Below are positions 1-9,190 of a stretch of DNA of 47,766 nt, piece after piece. Both the position numbers and the translations under genes were made by a program. The first letter of the stretch is position 1. Each line of letters starts with the position of its first letter. The stretch is from contig JABIHH010000074.1 of assembly GCA_018649725.1 (NCBI GenBank), positions 1-47,766 of the forward strand, given 5' to 3'. The notes under the pieces were generated by a model. It was not told the origin of the DNA and did no database searches. It worked only from the letters and a program-made list of their open reading frames with translations. This DNA comes from Rhodospirillaceae bacterium. Lineage in GTDB: Bacteria > Pseudomonadota > Alphaproteobacteria > Rhodospirillales > UBA2165.

Positions 1-123
1 ATCGGCTCACCGCCCGCCGTGATTAATGCGATTGTCGATGCGCTTTCTGATATGGGCGTTACCGATGTAGCAATGCCAGCCACACCACAGACTGTATGGC
101 GCGCCATACAGGCAGCGAAATAG
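1..123 (+). CDS. CO/xanthine dehydrogenase family molybdopterin-binding large subunit, C-terminal end (partial)
   Basis: An open frame enters from the left edge and ends at TAG (121-123), giving 40 visible residues. They contain SPPAV, then [10 protein letters not shown], then [13 protein letters not shown]. This is the usual end of CoxL/XdhB-type large subunits, whose C-terminus reads SPPAVVNAV...MPATPEKVWRAI. The subunit carries the molybdenum cofactor and hydroxylates or oxidises the substrate. The active-site loop that separates true CO dehydrogenase (form I) from form II enzymes lies outside the window, so the substrate cannot be named. Twelve bases separate it from the FAD subunit, so they are co-transcribed. 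Confidence 0.85.
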   Translation: MGSPPAVINAIVDALSDMGVTDVAMPATPQTVWRAIQAAK

Positions 124-135
124 GAGGAGAGAACC

Positions 136-933
136 ATGAGTGATTTTCAATATATGAGTGCCTCCGCTTTAGACGAAGCTGCGGCAAAAGTAAAAGGAGC
201 CCAGGACGGCTCATTGCTCGCGGGTGGCATGACTTTGCTACCAGCGATCAAGCTCGGCCTGTCGTCACCGTCTGATCTGGTTGATCTTTCAGGTGTCGAA
301 GATTTAGGCGGCATTGATGTCGAAGGCGGCTCCGTCACCATCGGGGCAATGACCACCCATGCTGCGGTTGCGGGCTCCAGTGAGATCGCAACAGCCATCC
401 CTGCCTTGGCAGCCTTGGCAAGCGGTATTGGTGATCCTCAAGTCCGAAATCGCGGCACCATTGGTGGCTCAATTGCCAATAATGATCCATCGGCTGATTA
501 TCCGGCGGCCTGTTTGGCGCTCGGAGCAACAATCAATACCGATCAACGGAGCATCGCAGCAGATGATTTCTTCACCGGTTTGTTTGAGACAGCACTTGGT
601 GAGGGCGAAATCATCACGTCTGTCAGTTTCCCGACACCTGATAAATCGGCCTATCAAAAGTTTACCAGCCCGGCGTCTCGTTTCGCGCTAATCGGCGTAT
701 TCGTGTCCGCGAATTCGGATGGTGTCCGGGTGGCGGTAACGGGTTGCGGGCAAGGCGGTGTCTATCGTGACGCCGATCTAGAAAGCGCCTTGGGAGCAAG
801 CTTTTCTGCCGACGCCCTTGATGGGAAAACCGTTTCGAGCGATAATCTGATGTCAGATATTCATGCGGCAGCAGACTACCGAGCCCATTTGATTGTTGAA
901 ATGGCCAAACGTGCGGTAGCTGCCTGCAGCTAG
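136..933 (+). CDS. coxM: FAD-binding medium subunit of a CO/xanthine dehydrogenase-type molybdenum hydroxylase (CoxM-like)
   Basis: This 265-residue protein is the flavoprotein subunit that passes electrons from the molybdenum and 2Fe-2S subunits to an acceptor. It has the two FAD pyrophosphate-binding signatures of the family: AGGMTLLP (residues 29-36) and TIGGSIANNDPSAD (108-121). The C-terminal half matches the CO-dehydrogenase flavoprotein C-terminal domain in position. The ATG at 136 is preceded by a strong GGAGGAGAG ribosome-binding site. It lies directly after the large subunit and before coxD and coxE. The order large-then-medium is that usually reported for form II (S-L-M) clusters, whereas form I CO dehydrogenases are usually M-S-L. 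The symbol describes the family, not proven CO oxidation. Confidence 0.85.
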   Translation: MSDFQYMSASALDEAAAKVKGAQDGSLLAGGMTLLPAIKLGLSSPSDLVDLSGVEDLGGIDVEGGSVTIGAMTTHAAVAGSSEIATAIPALAALASGIGDPQVRNRGTIGGSIANNDPSADYPAACLALGATINTDQRSIAADDFFTGLFETALGEGEIITSVSFPTPDKSAYQKFTSPASRFALIGVFVSANSDGVRVAVTGCGQGGVYRDADLESALGASFSADALDGKTVSSDNLMSDIHAAADYRAHLIVEMAKRAVAACS

Positions 934-1028
934 TTTATTTGACCCGAATTTAGTTTGGGCGTGAGCGCCGCATCCTTCTGATCTGAAAACACGTTGATAA
1001 GTGTGATGGACAGAGGGGGCGGCGTTTT

Positions 1029-1041
1029 CTATGCTGCATAG
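1029..1041. promoter_or_regulatory. Inverted repeat upstream of coxD
   Basis: CTATGC and GCATAG flank a central T, giving a perfect 13-base inverted repeat 36 bases before the coxD ATG. It lies in the 144-base gap between coxM and coxD. It could be an operator or simply part of a leader; no regulator is known from this sequence. Confidence 0.3.
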
Positions 1042-1077
1042 AGAACTCAAAAATTCGACTTATTGAGGTGTTTTATC

Positions 1078-1992
1078 ATGGCGGCATTGCCGGAAAATGT
1101 GGATGCAACGCTAGGGCTACTAAGGGATGGCGATTATCTCGCCAATCGCAGTCTGGCGACGGCTCTCTACCTCTCCACCAGTCTCAATCGGCCACTTTTC
1201 TTGGAAGGCGAAGCTGGCGTCGGGAAGACGGAAATTGCCAAGGTGCTGGCCGCTATGCTGGGACGTAAACTACTTCGATTGCAATGTTACGAAGGGCTGG
1301 ACGTCACAACAGCCGTTTATGAGTGGAACTACTCCCGTCAAATGGTCGAGATTCGAATGGCGGAAGCGTCGGGCGACCAAGACCGTGATTCTCTCGAATC
1401 TAATATTTTCAGCGACACTTTCCTAATTAAGCGTCCTTTGCTGCAAGCTTTGGAGCCCAGCGTTGATGGTCCGCCGGTTCTGCTGATTGATGAGTTAGAC
1501 CGGACCGATGAGCCGTTTGAGGCTTATTTGCTGGAAGTGCTCTCCGATTATCAAATCACAATTCCCGAATTGGGCACCGTGAAGGCCGAGCAGCCGCCCT
1601 TGGTGATCATCACCTCGAACCGGACGCGAGAGATCCACGATGCCCTCAAACGGCGTTGCTTTTACCATTGGGTTGATTACCCGAGCGCCGAGCGGGAACT
1701 TGAAATTCTGAAAGTGAAAGCGCCAAGTTCAGCAGAAAGCCTGTCCGCAGAGGTGGTGGGTTTTGTGCAAAAGCTGCGCGATATGGATTTGTTTAAAGTA
1801 CCCGGTGTCGCTGAGACCATTGATTGGGCTCATGCGTTGACCCAATTGGATTGCCTGTCGCTTGATCCCGATATGGTAAACGATACGCTGGGGACTTTGC
1901 TGAAATACCAAGATGATATTGCTAAAATTCAAGGCAGCGAAGCCAGCCGGTTGTTGAGCGAAGTAAAAATGGAGCTGGCCAGCGCCAGTTAG
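1078..1992 (+). CDS. coxD: MoxR-type AAA+ ATPase, CoxD-like maturation factor
   Basis: A 304-residue AAA+ ATPase with Walker A GEAGVGKT (44-51), Walker B LLIDELD (acidic pair D138/E139), sensor-like ITSNRT, and the arginine-rich KRRCFYHWVDYP stretch typical of MoxR proteins. In carboxydotrophs CoxD is the membrane-associated chaperone ATPase that helps finish the active site of the molybdenum hydroxylase; homologues accompany many enzymes of the family. The frame is open further upstream to a TTG (1063), but ATG 1078 is chosen because GAGG (1065-1068) sits nine bases before it. The gene stops eight bases before coxE, so the two are coupled. VWA partners such as CoxE usually work with the adjacent MoxR ATPase. 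Confidence 0.88.
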   Translation: MAALPENVDATLGLLRDGDYLANRSLATALYLSTSLNRPLFLEGEAGVGKTEIAKVLAAMLGRKLLRLQCYEGLDVTTAVYEWNYSRQMVEIRMAEASGDQDRDSLESNIFSDTFLIKRPLLQALEPSVDGPPVLLIDELDRTDEPFEAYLLEVLSDYQITIPELGTVKAEQPPLVIITSNRTREIHDALKRRCFYHWVDYPSAERELEILKVKAPSSAESLSAEVVGFVQKLRDMDLFKVPGVAETIDWAHALTQLDCLSLDPDMVNDTLGTLLKYQDDIAKIQGSEASRLLSEVKMELASAS

Positions 1993-2000
1993 GGTTTCCG

Positions 2001-3254
2001 ATGGCGGATATCGAGAAGCTACCCGATTTAAATCCAGCGGATAATGTCGGCGGCTTGCTCACCGAAAATATTATGCATTTTGCCCGTGTGCTCAGGCGCG
2101 CTGGCCTGCCGGTTGGTCCCGGCCAGGTGATTGATGCGCTCAATGCGGTCATGGCGGTTGGCCTTTCTAGCCGAAATGATTTTTATTGGACACTGCATGC
2201 GGTGTTTGTGAAGCATCGCACCCAACGAGATATCTTCGATCAGGCTTTTCACATTTTTTGGAAAAATCCAGAAATTCTCGAACGCATGATGCAACTCATC
2301 TTGCCGGATATATCTGATCCCAATGCCACACCACCGGATACCGAAGAGATTTCAAGGCGCGTCGCCGAAGCCCTGTCACCTGGCCAAAATGATAAACCCG
2401 ACATGCAGGAAGAAGAGGAACTTGAATTCGATGCGACTTTGACTTGGAGTGCAAATGAGACGCTTGGTGAAAAAGACTTCGAAAAAATGTCAGCCGAAGA
2501 GATCCGCGAGGCCGTCAACGCCATCCAACGCATGAAACTGCCGATCAATGAAGTGCCGACCCGTCGTTTTAAGGCGTCCAATAGCGGCGCACGTGTCGAC
2601 ATGCGCCGCACCATGCGAGCGGCTCTGCGTTCCGGCACAGATTTCATTCCATTGATGAAACGCCAGCGCCGTATGCGCCGCCCGCCTTTGGTTGTGCTCT
2701 GTGATATCTCAGGTTCGATGGAACGCTATTCCCGCATGCTGCTTCATTTTATGCATACTGTGACCAATGATCGAGACCGCGTGCATACGTTTTTGTTCGG
2801 CACGCGGCTGACCAATGTGACACGCTATTTGCGCTACAAAGATGTCGATGAGGCGCTGGCGAAAGTCGGAGAGGCGGCAACGGATTGGTCCGGCGGCACG
2901 CGCATTGGCCACAGCCTCGAAGACTTCAATAAGTTCTGGTCGCGCCGGGTTTTGACCCAGGGGGCTGTTGTGGTGTTGATCTCTGATGGCTTGGACCGCG
3001 ATGAAGGCGAAGGGCTGACACGTGAGATGGAACGTCTACATATGTCGTGTCGCCGCCTGATTTGGCTTAACCCTTTACTGCGTTATGAGGGCTTTGAGCC
3101 GAAATCAATTGGCATTAAAGCCATGTTGCCCTATGTGGATGATTTTAGAACGATCCATAACCTCAATAGTCTCAATGACTTAACACGTATTTTGAGCATT
3201 GAAACAAATGGAAATAAATTGATTCTGGAAAAACGGCAACATCAGGCGGCATAA
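2001..3254 (+). CDS. coxE: VWA-domain protein, CoxE-like maturation partner
   Basis: A 417-residue protein of the VWA_CoxE family. The von Willebrand A domain begins at LVVLCDISGSM with an intact MIDAS metal site, DISGS at residues 235-239, and continues through TDWSGGTRIGHSL and VVVLISDGLDRDEGE. The N-terminal half is helical and charged (an EEEELEF stretch near residue 140) with no membrane segment. CoxE proteins pair with the MoxR ATPase CoxD in maturing the Mo-hydroxylase. It starts eight bases after coxD. A short GNRA-loop hairpin (TCGTC-GAAA-GACGA, 3255-3268) follows the stop and could mark the operon end, though no T-run follows it. Confidence 0.86.
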   Translation: MADIEKLPDLNPADNVGGLLTENIMHFARVLRRAGLPVGPGQVIDALNAVMAVGLSSRNDFYWTLHAVFVKHRTQRDIFDQAFHIFWKNPEILERMMQLILPDISDPNATPPDTEEISRRVAEALSPGQNDKPDMQEEEELEFDATLTWSANETLGEKDFEKMSAEEIREAVNAIQRMKLPINEVPTRRFKASNSGARVDMRRTMRAALRSGTDFIPLMKRQRRMRRPPLVVLCDISGSMERYSRMLLHFMHTVTNDRDRVHTFLFGTRLTNVTRYLRYKDVDEALAKVGEAATDWSGGTRIGHSLEDFNKFWSRRVLTQGAVVVLISDGLDRDEGEGLTREMERLHMSCRRLIWLNPLLRYEGFEPKSIGIKAMLPYVDDFRTIHNLNSLNDLTRILSIETNGNKLILEKRQHQAA

Positions 3255-3344
3255 TCGTCGAAAGACGAACTATTATTAAATGATGGAAATTCCTAAGGCA
3301 GTACTGCCCAAAGCAATATTTATATTTGTAGAATAATAGTCAGA

Positions 3345-5756
3345 ATGCGTGATGATAATTTAAATATTTTTTTAGGCGAATTCGCCGAGAATCCTTCTGG
3401 CATTACACGTCAAAGGTTATTGGACGCGGTCGACAATATTCCAGATAGTGTTGTTGTGTGGGATAAAGATTACCGGCTGGTTGATTTCAATAAAAAATTT
3501 GGTGAGATACACGTAGATCTTGAACACTTGTTGGTACCCGGAACGAAAATGGAGGATTTATTTCGTGCACGGGCTTATAGCGGACGCCAACAATTAGCGG
3601 TTGGACGTGAAGAAGAATGGATTGCCCAGCGCCTAAGCCATATGCAAAGTTCTCAAGAAGATTTCGAGATATTTTTGGGAGATGAATATTATCGGATTTT
3701 TAGCAAAGAGTTGAAAAATGGCGACACGGTAAGTTTCCAAAAAAATATTACCGCCGAAAAATTGCGCGAGCTCGAATTAGCGGAAAGTGAAAATCTTTAT
3801 CGGACATTGTTCGAGTTTTGCCCGGATGCGGTCTATATCCATGATGGCGTGACAATGTTACTGGTGAACCAGGCCTTCGTTAATTTGTTGGGAGGGAAAA
3901 CGGTAGATGATATTATTGACCGACCGGCTTTTGAACATTTGAGGCCTGAATATCGCCAGATTGCCATGGACCGTGTGCAAGGAATATTTGATACCGGCGA
4001 GTCGGCGGGGCGAAATGAACAAGAGTATGTGCGCCTTGATGGCCAGACCGTTGAAATAGAAGCGCAAGGGACTCTTATCACTTTTCAAGGCAAGCCAGCC
4101 ATTCTTGTCATCGCCAGGGACATTTCGGCTAGAAAAAGAAATCAAAGTCAATTACGCGATGCCTACGACAATTTGGAGCTTATTGTCGAGGAGAGAACGC
4201 GCGCCATTACTCAAGAGATCGAAGAAAGGCGTGTCACTGAATCAGCGCTCAAAGAAAGCGAGGCTCGATTTCGTGATATCGCCGAATCTGCCTCCGAATG
4301 GATCTGGGAAATGGACGCTGATTTTCGCTACACTTATATGTCGGATCGAGCCTGTCAGAATTATGGTTGGGAGCCTGGATATCCAATTGGAAAGACCCGC
4401 GAGGATATTCTCGATGATGGTGGCTTGATGATTGACCGTGATACTTTGGCAAAACACCAAATTCAATATGACAGCCAGGAAGCCTTGAGAGATAAAGAAA
4501 TCACGGTCATCACGCGGGATAATCGTAAATTTTTCATCCAGATTAGCGGTAAGCCTTTATATGATGAAAAGGGTGAGTTTGCCGGCTACCGGGGAACGGC
4601 AATCGATATCACAGCTCGCAAGATCGTTGAAAATGCATTGCTGGAAAGTGAAAAAATTGCCCGTGTCTTTCTAAACGCCACGAGTGATCGGGCGATATTG
4701 TTGGATAGTGACGGAGTTGTTCTGGACGCCAATGACGCGATCCTAATGCGCCATAATATTACGAGAGAGAAAATTATCGGAGAGAATATTTTTAATTTGA
4801 TGCTTTCACGGGGTGTTGGGGATTACGATCTGATTGATCAGAGGCGGGACAAACTTAGAGAAGTCGTTAGGGATGCCGCAACCCACACGCTTATTGACCA
4901 AGATGAAAACGAGTGGACGGAAACCGTCTACTATCCGATCCTAGATGGTGATGACGAGGTCTCCAGTGTTGCCATTTTTGCCAAAAATATCACCCAGCAG
5001 AAACAGATTGAAATAACTTTGCGTAAAGCGAAGCGAGATGCTGATTTAGCAAGTCGCGCAAAATCGGAATTTCTCGCCAATATGAGCCACGAGTTGCGCT
5101 CGCCCCTGACCTCCATTTTAGGGTTCTCAGAATCGATGCAGGAAGAAATATTCGGGGCGATTAATAACCCGAAATATGAAGATTACATAGATAGCATTCA
5201 CAAATCCGGAAGTCATCTACACGAGCTCATCAATGACATTCTTGATGTTTCCTCAATTGAATCGGGACGCCTGGAAATTCAGGAACAAGAGTTTGCTGTC
5301 TTGGATATCGTGCAAGCCTCGATGCGTATGGTTAAGCCCCGAGCTGAAACAGCCAAGGTGGATATCTCTTACAATATTCCAGATGGATTTCCCAGTTTCG
5401 TCGGTGATGAACGAAGATTGAAGCAAGTCATTGTAAATTTACTGTCGAATGCGATTAAGTTTACATTGGAGAATGGCAGTGTTGAAATCAAGGCGGAGCT
5501 CATTAATAACGGGTTGCTGTTAAGTGTTTCTGATACCGGTGTGGGAATGGATTCTGCTGGTATTGAAAAGTCGCTGACGAAGTTTGGTCAGGTTGAAAAT
5601 AATTTTATCAGGCGATCAGAAGGCACGGGACTAGGATTGCCTCTGAGTGTTGGATTGGTAGAAATCCATGGCGGCAATCTTACTGTCGAAAGTGATTTAG
5701 GAATCGGCACGACAGTTAAATTCACCTTGCCATCTGAAAGAACGATTGATTATTGA
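3345..5756 (+). CDS. Soluble multi-PAS sensor histidine kinase
   Basis: An 803-residue two-component sensor kinase. Four PAS-type regions can be read: about 20-135 (SVVVWDKDYRLVDFNKKF), 145-265 (AVYIHDGVTMLLVNQAF), 305-425 (WIWEMDADFRYTYMSD) and 436-560 (AILLDSDGVVLDANDAI). A coiled coil lies near 270-300. The HisKA H-box ANMSHELRSPLTS follows, with phospho-acceptor His582. The HATPase has N-box NLLSNAIKF from Asn698, then DTGVGM and GTGLGLPLS. There is no transmembrane segment or receiver domain, so it is a cytoplasmic sensor whose ligand and partner regulator are unknown. No response regulator is adjacent. The start has a poor ribosome-binding site. Its last seven bases overlap the 3' end of the convergent cyclase gene. 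Confidence 0.88.
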   Translation: MRDDNLNIFLGEFAENPSGITRQRLLDAVDNIPDSVVVWDKDYRLVDFNKKFGEIHVDLEHLLVPGTKMEDLFRARAYSGRQQLAVGREEEWIAQRLSHMQSSQEDFEIFLGDEYYRIFSKELKNGDTVSFQKNITAEKLRELELAESENLYRTLFEFCPDAVYIHDGVTMLLVNQAFVNLLGGKTVDDIIDRPAFEHLRPEYRQIAMDRVQGIFDTGESAGRNEQEYVRLDGQTVEIEAQGTLITFQGKPAILVIARDISARKRNQSQLRDAYDNLELIVEERTRAITQEIEERRVTESALKESEARFRDIAESASEWIWEMDADFRYTYMSDRACQNYGWEPGYPIGKTREDILDDGGLMIDRDTLAKHQIQYDSQEALRDKEITVITRDNRKFFIQISGKPLYDEKGEFAGYRGTAIDITARKIVENALLESEKIARVFLNATSDRAILLDSDGVVLDANDAILMRHNITREKIIGENIFNLMLSRGVGDYDLIDQRRDKLREVVRDAATHTLIDQDENEWTETVYYPILDGDDEVSSVAIFAKNITQQKQIEITLRKAKRDADLASRAKSEFLANMSHELRSPLTSILGFSESMQEEIFGAINNPKYEDYIDSIHKSGSHLHELINDILDVSSIESGRLEIQEQEFAVLDIVQASMRMVKPRAETAKVDISYNIPDGFPSFVGDERRLKQVIVNLLSNAIKFTLENGSVEIKAELINNGLLLSVSDTGVGMDSAGIEKSLTKFGQVENNFIRRSEGTGLGLPLSVGLVEIHGGNLTVESDLGIGTTVKFTLPSERTIDY

Positions 5757-8700
5757 GAGCTCAAGGCTTCTTCAATTCTTGGCATAAGTGAGAGAAATTT
5801 TCTGTCCAGAATATCCGCCTTAACTTTTTTGACTTTCTCTATGGACGATGGATCCCTTGGATTTTGATATAATTCCGACAATGCCCGCCCACGTGCGACG
5901 ATAATCTCCATCCAGGGCAGCGGTTCTTCTCGGGTATATTCTTCTGCTGCCTGGGCGTATTCTTCCATCTTCTCCCAATCCTGCAATCGCAAACAAACCT
6001 CAATGGCATCCCGATAAAACCAGATATAATTGTGTCCAACGCATTCTTCTTTTAGGGTTTCTTCAGCTTCTGAGAAAGCAGCATATATTTTATCAGGATC
6101 ATCCAACACGGTACACAGCGCCCCTAGAGCCATCGGGCCGGTATATCTAAATGCGGTTTCTCTGCTGGTTGCAACGGCCTCGGTCGCCATCTTTAAAGCG
6201 CCCTCAAAATCGCCGTGTAAGGCTAACACTTTAGCCAGAATTACCTGGTTAATAGGCTCAAATCGATGAGCACTGAGCTTTTGGGCGATACCCAAGGCAT
6301 GTTCACATTGGGATTGAGCCTCTTTGTAATCTCCCATGTCATAGAAAAATTTCGCCGCACAGCTGCCACGGGCAATCATTTCGCCGCGCAGATTTTTCCT
6401 CTCAACCGCAATGTTTGCTGCTTCTAGAGTGGCTTCCAGGCCCTCTTCCATTTGCAGTAAATAAAGTTTGGTGTGACCGAACATTGCCAAATTTGTTGAC
6501 ACGTTTTGTGTTATGCCGTTTTCCCGACACAAAGAGACACATCTACCGAATTGTTCATTGGCACTTCGAAAATGCCCTTGTAAATAATAGGCATCTCCCA
6601 ATCCGCTCAAAGCATTGGCTTCTTTTTCCGGTGAGTCGGCCTTCTGCGCATTTTGTCTGGCTAATTCGTGCTGTTCCAAACACCCATTAATGTTACCTAG
6701 TGGAAAGTAAATGCTACCGCGGTAATAATGGATGAGAGAAAGGTCTCCAAAATGCTCATACTGGGCGGCTATTTTTTCAGCCTGATCTAAAGTCTTAAAA
6801 GCAGCGTCGTAACGTTCAAGAAAACGCTGTCCTGCCACTTTGTCGATCAGGAATTCCAATTCACGCGATGCTCGCTCATCTGATTCAGGTAACTTACCAA
6901 TAGCCTTTAGACCGAGTTCAAAATGACCAATGGCTTCCTGATGAGCCCAACGCGTTGAGGCGCGTTGGCCGGCTTTTTGCCAGTAATTCGCGGCCTGACT
7001 GTGATCCTCGGCTTCCGTAAAATGATGCGCAATGATTTCGGGTTCGGTCTCAACCACATCTTGGAAATCTCTCTCCAATGTTTCGGCTATATTTAAGTGG
7101 TGGCGATGCCGGGTGCTTTTTAGCAGGGATGTATAGGCCGCGTTTTGAACCAAAGCGTGTTTAAACTCATAAGATATCTTTGGCGGCGCCCCACTTTTGA
7201 ATATCAGTTCAGAGGCGACAAGTTCGTCCAACGATCTTGATAATTCGGCTTCATTTAAAGGCGAGACTGAGGCGAGCAATTGTTCATCAAAATTCCGTCC
7301 AATGACGGCGGCAAGCTGAGCTACTTCTTTGACCGGGGCCAATTTATCGAGGCGTGCCATCAAGGAATCCTGCAAAGAGGATGGTATAGCCAAATCCGAC
7401 AAAGTACCTGCCAGCGTATAATGATCATCATGTTCGACCAATAACTCTGATTCTAAAATTGTCTTGGTAAGTTCTTCAACGAATAGCGGGATGCCGTCAG
7501 TGCGTTCGATGATCTGGGCGATGACTTCTTCCGGAAAAGCTTTACCGCCAGTGACATTGGTCACCATGGTAATCGAATCTGAACGGCTCAGTCGATTGAG
7601 CATAAGCGTCGTGACATGCGGCTGCCCGCCCCATTCGGAAGCAAAGGACGGGCGCGCAGCTATTACCAATAACACACGCGTTTGCCGCAATTGATCGATT
7701 AAAGTATCCAAAAATTCGAGCGTTGAGGGGTCAATCCAATGGGCATCCTCGACGATAAACGATGTCGGTCGAAGGGCGCATTGAGCATTTAAGAGCGAGG
7801 CAATCGCAGTGAAAATCTGGTGTTTAATTTGGTCGGCAGTGCCGGCCAAAGCTGGGTAGGGGTTCTCATCGGTCTCGAATAATATCGCGCCCAATTTTGG
7901 GCAAAATTCCTCCAGGTCTAGCAGTAGGGCGCTCAGGAAGGTCTCCATTTTGGCAGCGCGTTCACTCACCTTGTCCTCAACCTCAATGCCCATCACGCGC
8001 CGCAGACATTGAATTAAGGGATAGAATGCAGAATTACTGTGAAAGGGTGAGCAGGAAAGAAAAATTGCGTTTCGATCGACTTGACCCTCTGCTTTAATTC
8101 TATTGAGAAACCCGTCGACGATGCGAGATTTGCCAACCCCAGCTTCACCAAAAAGGATTGCGACCTGACCCTCACCATCAATTGCGCGCTGCCATCGATT
8201 AAGCAGCAGCGAGATCTCCTCATCCCGGCCAACCAGCGGCGTAACCCCTTTTTCAGAGGCCGCTTCAAACCGGCTCGCCGTTACTTTTGCGCCATCAACC
8301 TGCCAGGCTTGTTCAGGCTCAGTAATTCCCTTGAGATCATGTTTACCCAAATCGGTATATTCGAAAAAACCGCCGGTAAGCTCGCGTGTGTTGGCGCTAA
8401 TAACCAGCGAGTTGGGAGCGGCGATTGATTGCAGTCTGGCGGCAAGATTAGGTGTCATTCCCAAGACAGCATGTTCCTCGGCTGCCCCTTCGCCAATAAT
8501 ATCTCCGGCAACGACCAACCCGGTGGCGATGCCGAGCCGAACCTCTAAATCAAAATCCTGATCAATGCTTTGGTCCAACTTGATCTTTTTGATCGCATTG
8601 ATTATTTCCAGCCCGGCATGCACGGCACGTTCTGCGGCATCTTCGCTGGCAATTGGATAGCCAAAATAAATCAAAATGCCATCGCCCATGAAGCGGGCAA

Positions 8701-9103
8701 TGTAACCGTCATATCTCTTTATCTGCTCGGTGCAGGCATTTTGATAGATTGTAATAACTTCGCGAAGATCTTCCGGATCCAATTTCTCGGAAAGTGCTGT
8801 CGAATTGGCGAGATCGCAAAACATCACAGTCAATTGACGGCGTTCGGCTTCCTGTTCGCCTGATTGTGAAACGCTTCGTGTGTCAGCTGGCAGCGCAGGT
8901 TCGTTGGTCTTCTCAGCATCAGTAGTCGCTGCGCTGGATTGTTCGGCAGGCGTTCCACATTGACCGCAAAATTTACTGCCGGAAGGGAGGGGGTGGCCAC
9001 ACGACGAGCACCCAAGCGGCAGTTTCTCACCACAATTACCACAAAACTTATTGCCTTGCGGATTTTCTGATTTGCAGGATGCGCATTCTAAAACTTCAGC
9101 CAT
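5750..9103 (-). CDS. Zinc-ribbon / class III nucleotidyl cyclase / ATPase / TPR fusion protein
   Basis: A 1117-residue cytoplasmic signalling protein. Residues 7-49 hold two CxxC...CxxC zinc ribbons (Cys 7,10,21,24,32,35,46,49). About 88-270 is a class III cyclase homology domain with metal-binding Asp97 and Asp141 (MGDG) and the transition-state pair Asn219/Arg223 (PNLAAR). About 288-560 is an AAA_16-type ATPase with Walker A GEAGVGKS (319-326). The C-terminal half is TPR-like helical repeats. This architecture is known from large bacterial cyclase/ATPase proteins. The two positions that normally specify adenine (Lys and Asp) appear as Arg137 and Ala212 by my alignment, so the product nucleotide is uncertain. 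It is a single gene, convergent with the PAS kinase. Confidence 0.85.
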   Translation of the reverse strand: MAEVLECASCKSENPQGNKFCGNCGEKLPLGCSSCGHPLPSGSKFCGQCGTPAEQSSAATTDAEKTNEPALPADTRSVSQSGEQEAERRQLTVMFCDLANSTALSEKLDPEDLREVITIYQNACTEQIKRYDGYIARFMGDGILIYFGYPIASEDAAERAVHAGLEIINAIKKIKLDQSIDQDFDLEVRLGIATGLVVAGDIIGEGAAEEHAVLGMTPNLAARLQSIAAPNSLVISANTRELTGGFFEYTDLGKHDLKGITEPEQAWQVDGAKVTASRFEAASEKGVTPLVGRDEEISLLLNRWQRAIDGEGQVAILFGEAGVGKSRIVDGFLNRIKAEGQVDRNAIFLSCSPFHSNSAFYPLIQCLRRVMGIEVEDKVSERAAKMETFLSALLLDLEEFCPKLGAILFETDENPYPALAGTADQIKHQIFTAIASLLNAQCALRPTSFIVEDAHWIDPSTLEFLDTLIDQLRQTRVLLVIAARPSFASEWGGQPHVTTLMLNRLSRSDSITMVTNVTGGKAFPEEVIAQIIERTDGIPLFVEELTKTILESELLVEHDDHYTLAGTLSDLAIPSSLQDSLMARLDKLAPVKEVAQLAAVIGRNFDEQLLASVSPLNEAELSRSLDELVASELIFKSGAPPKISYEFKHALVQNAAYTSLLKSTRHRHHLNIAETLERDFQDVVETEPEIIAHHFTEAEDHSQAANYWQKAGQRASTRWAHQEAIGHFELGLKAIGKLPESDERASRELEFLIDKVAGQRFLERYDAAFKTLDQAEKIAAQYEHFGDLSLIHYYRGSIYFPLGNINGCLEQHELARQNAQKADSPEKEANALSGLGDAYYLQGHFRSANEQFGRCVSLCRENGITQNVSTNLAMFGHTKLYLLQMEEGLEATLEAANIAVERKNLRGEMIARGSCAAKFFYDMGDYKEAQSQCEHALGIAQKLSAHRFEPINQVILAKVLALHGDFEGALKMATEAVATSRETAFRYTGPMALGALCTVLDDPDKIYAAFSEAEETLKEECVGHNYIWFYRDAIEVCLRLQDWEKMEEYAQAAEEYTREEPLPWMEIIVARGRALSELYQNPRDPSSIEKVKKVKADILDRKFLSLMPRIEEALSSQ

Positions 9104-9190
9104 GTATATTTAAGCGCCATTATTTTCTACAAAGAGTAGTGGATCATACGGCAGTTGGGATTTGGGTTAAACCCCCTTGGCTTGTGCTGA

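Noticed and set aside
9161..9180. GGGTTAAACCC near the der stop as a terminator
   Set aside because: The fold would leave a one-base loop and no T run follows on either strand.
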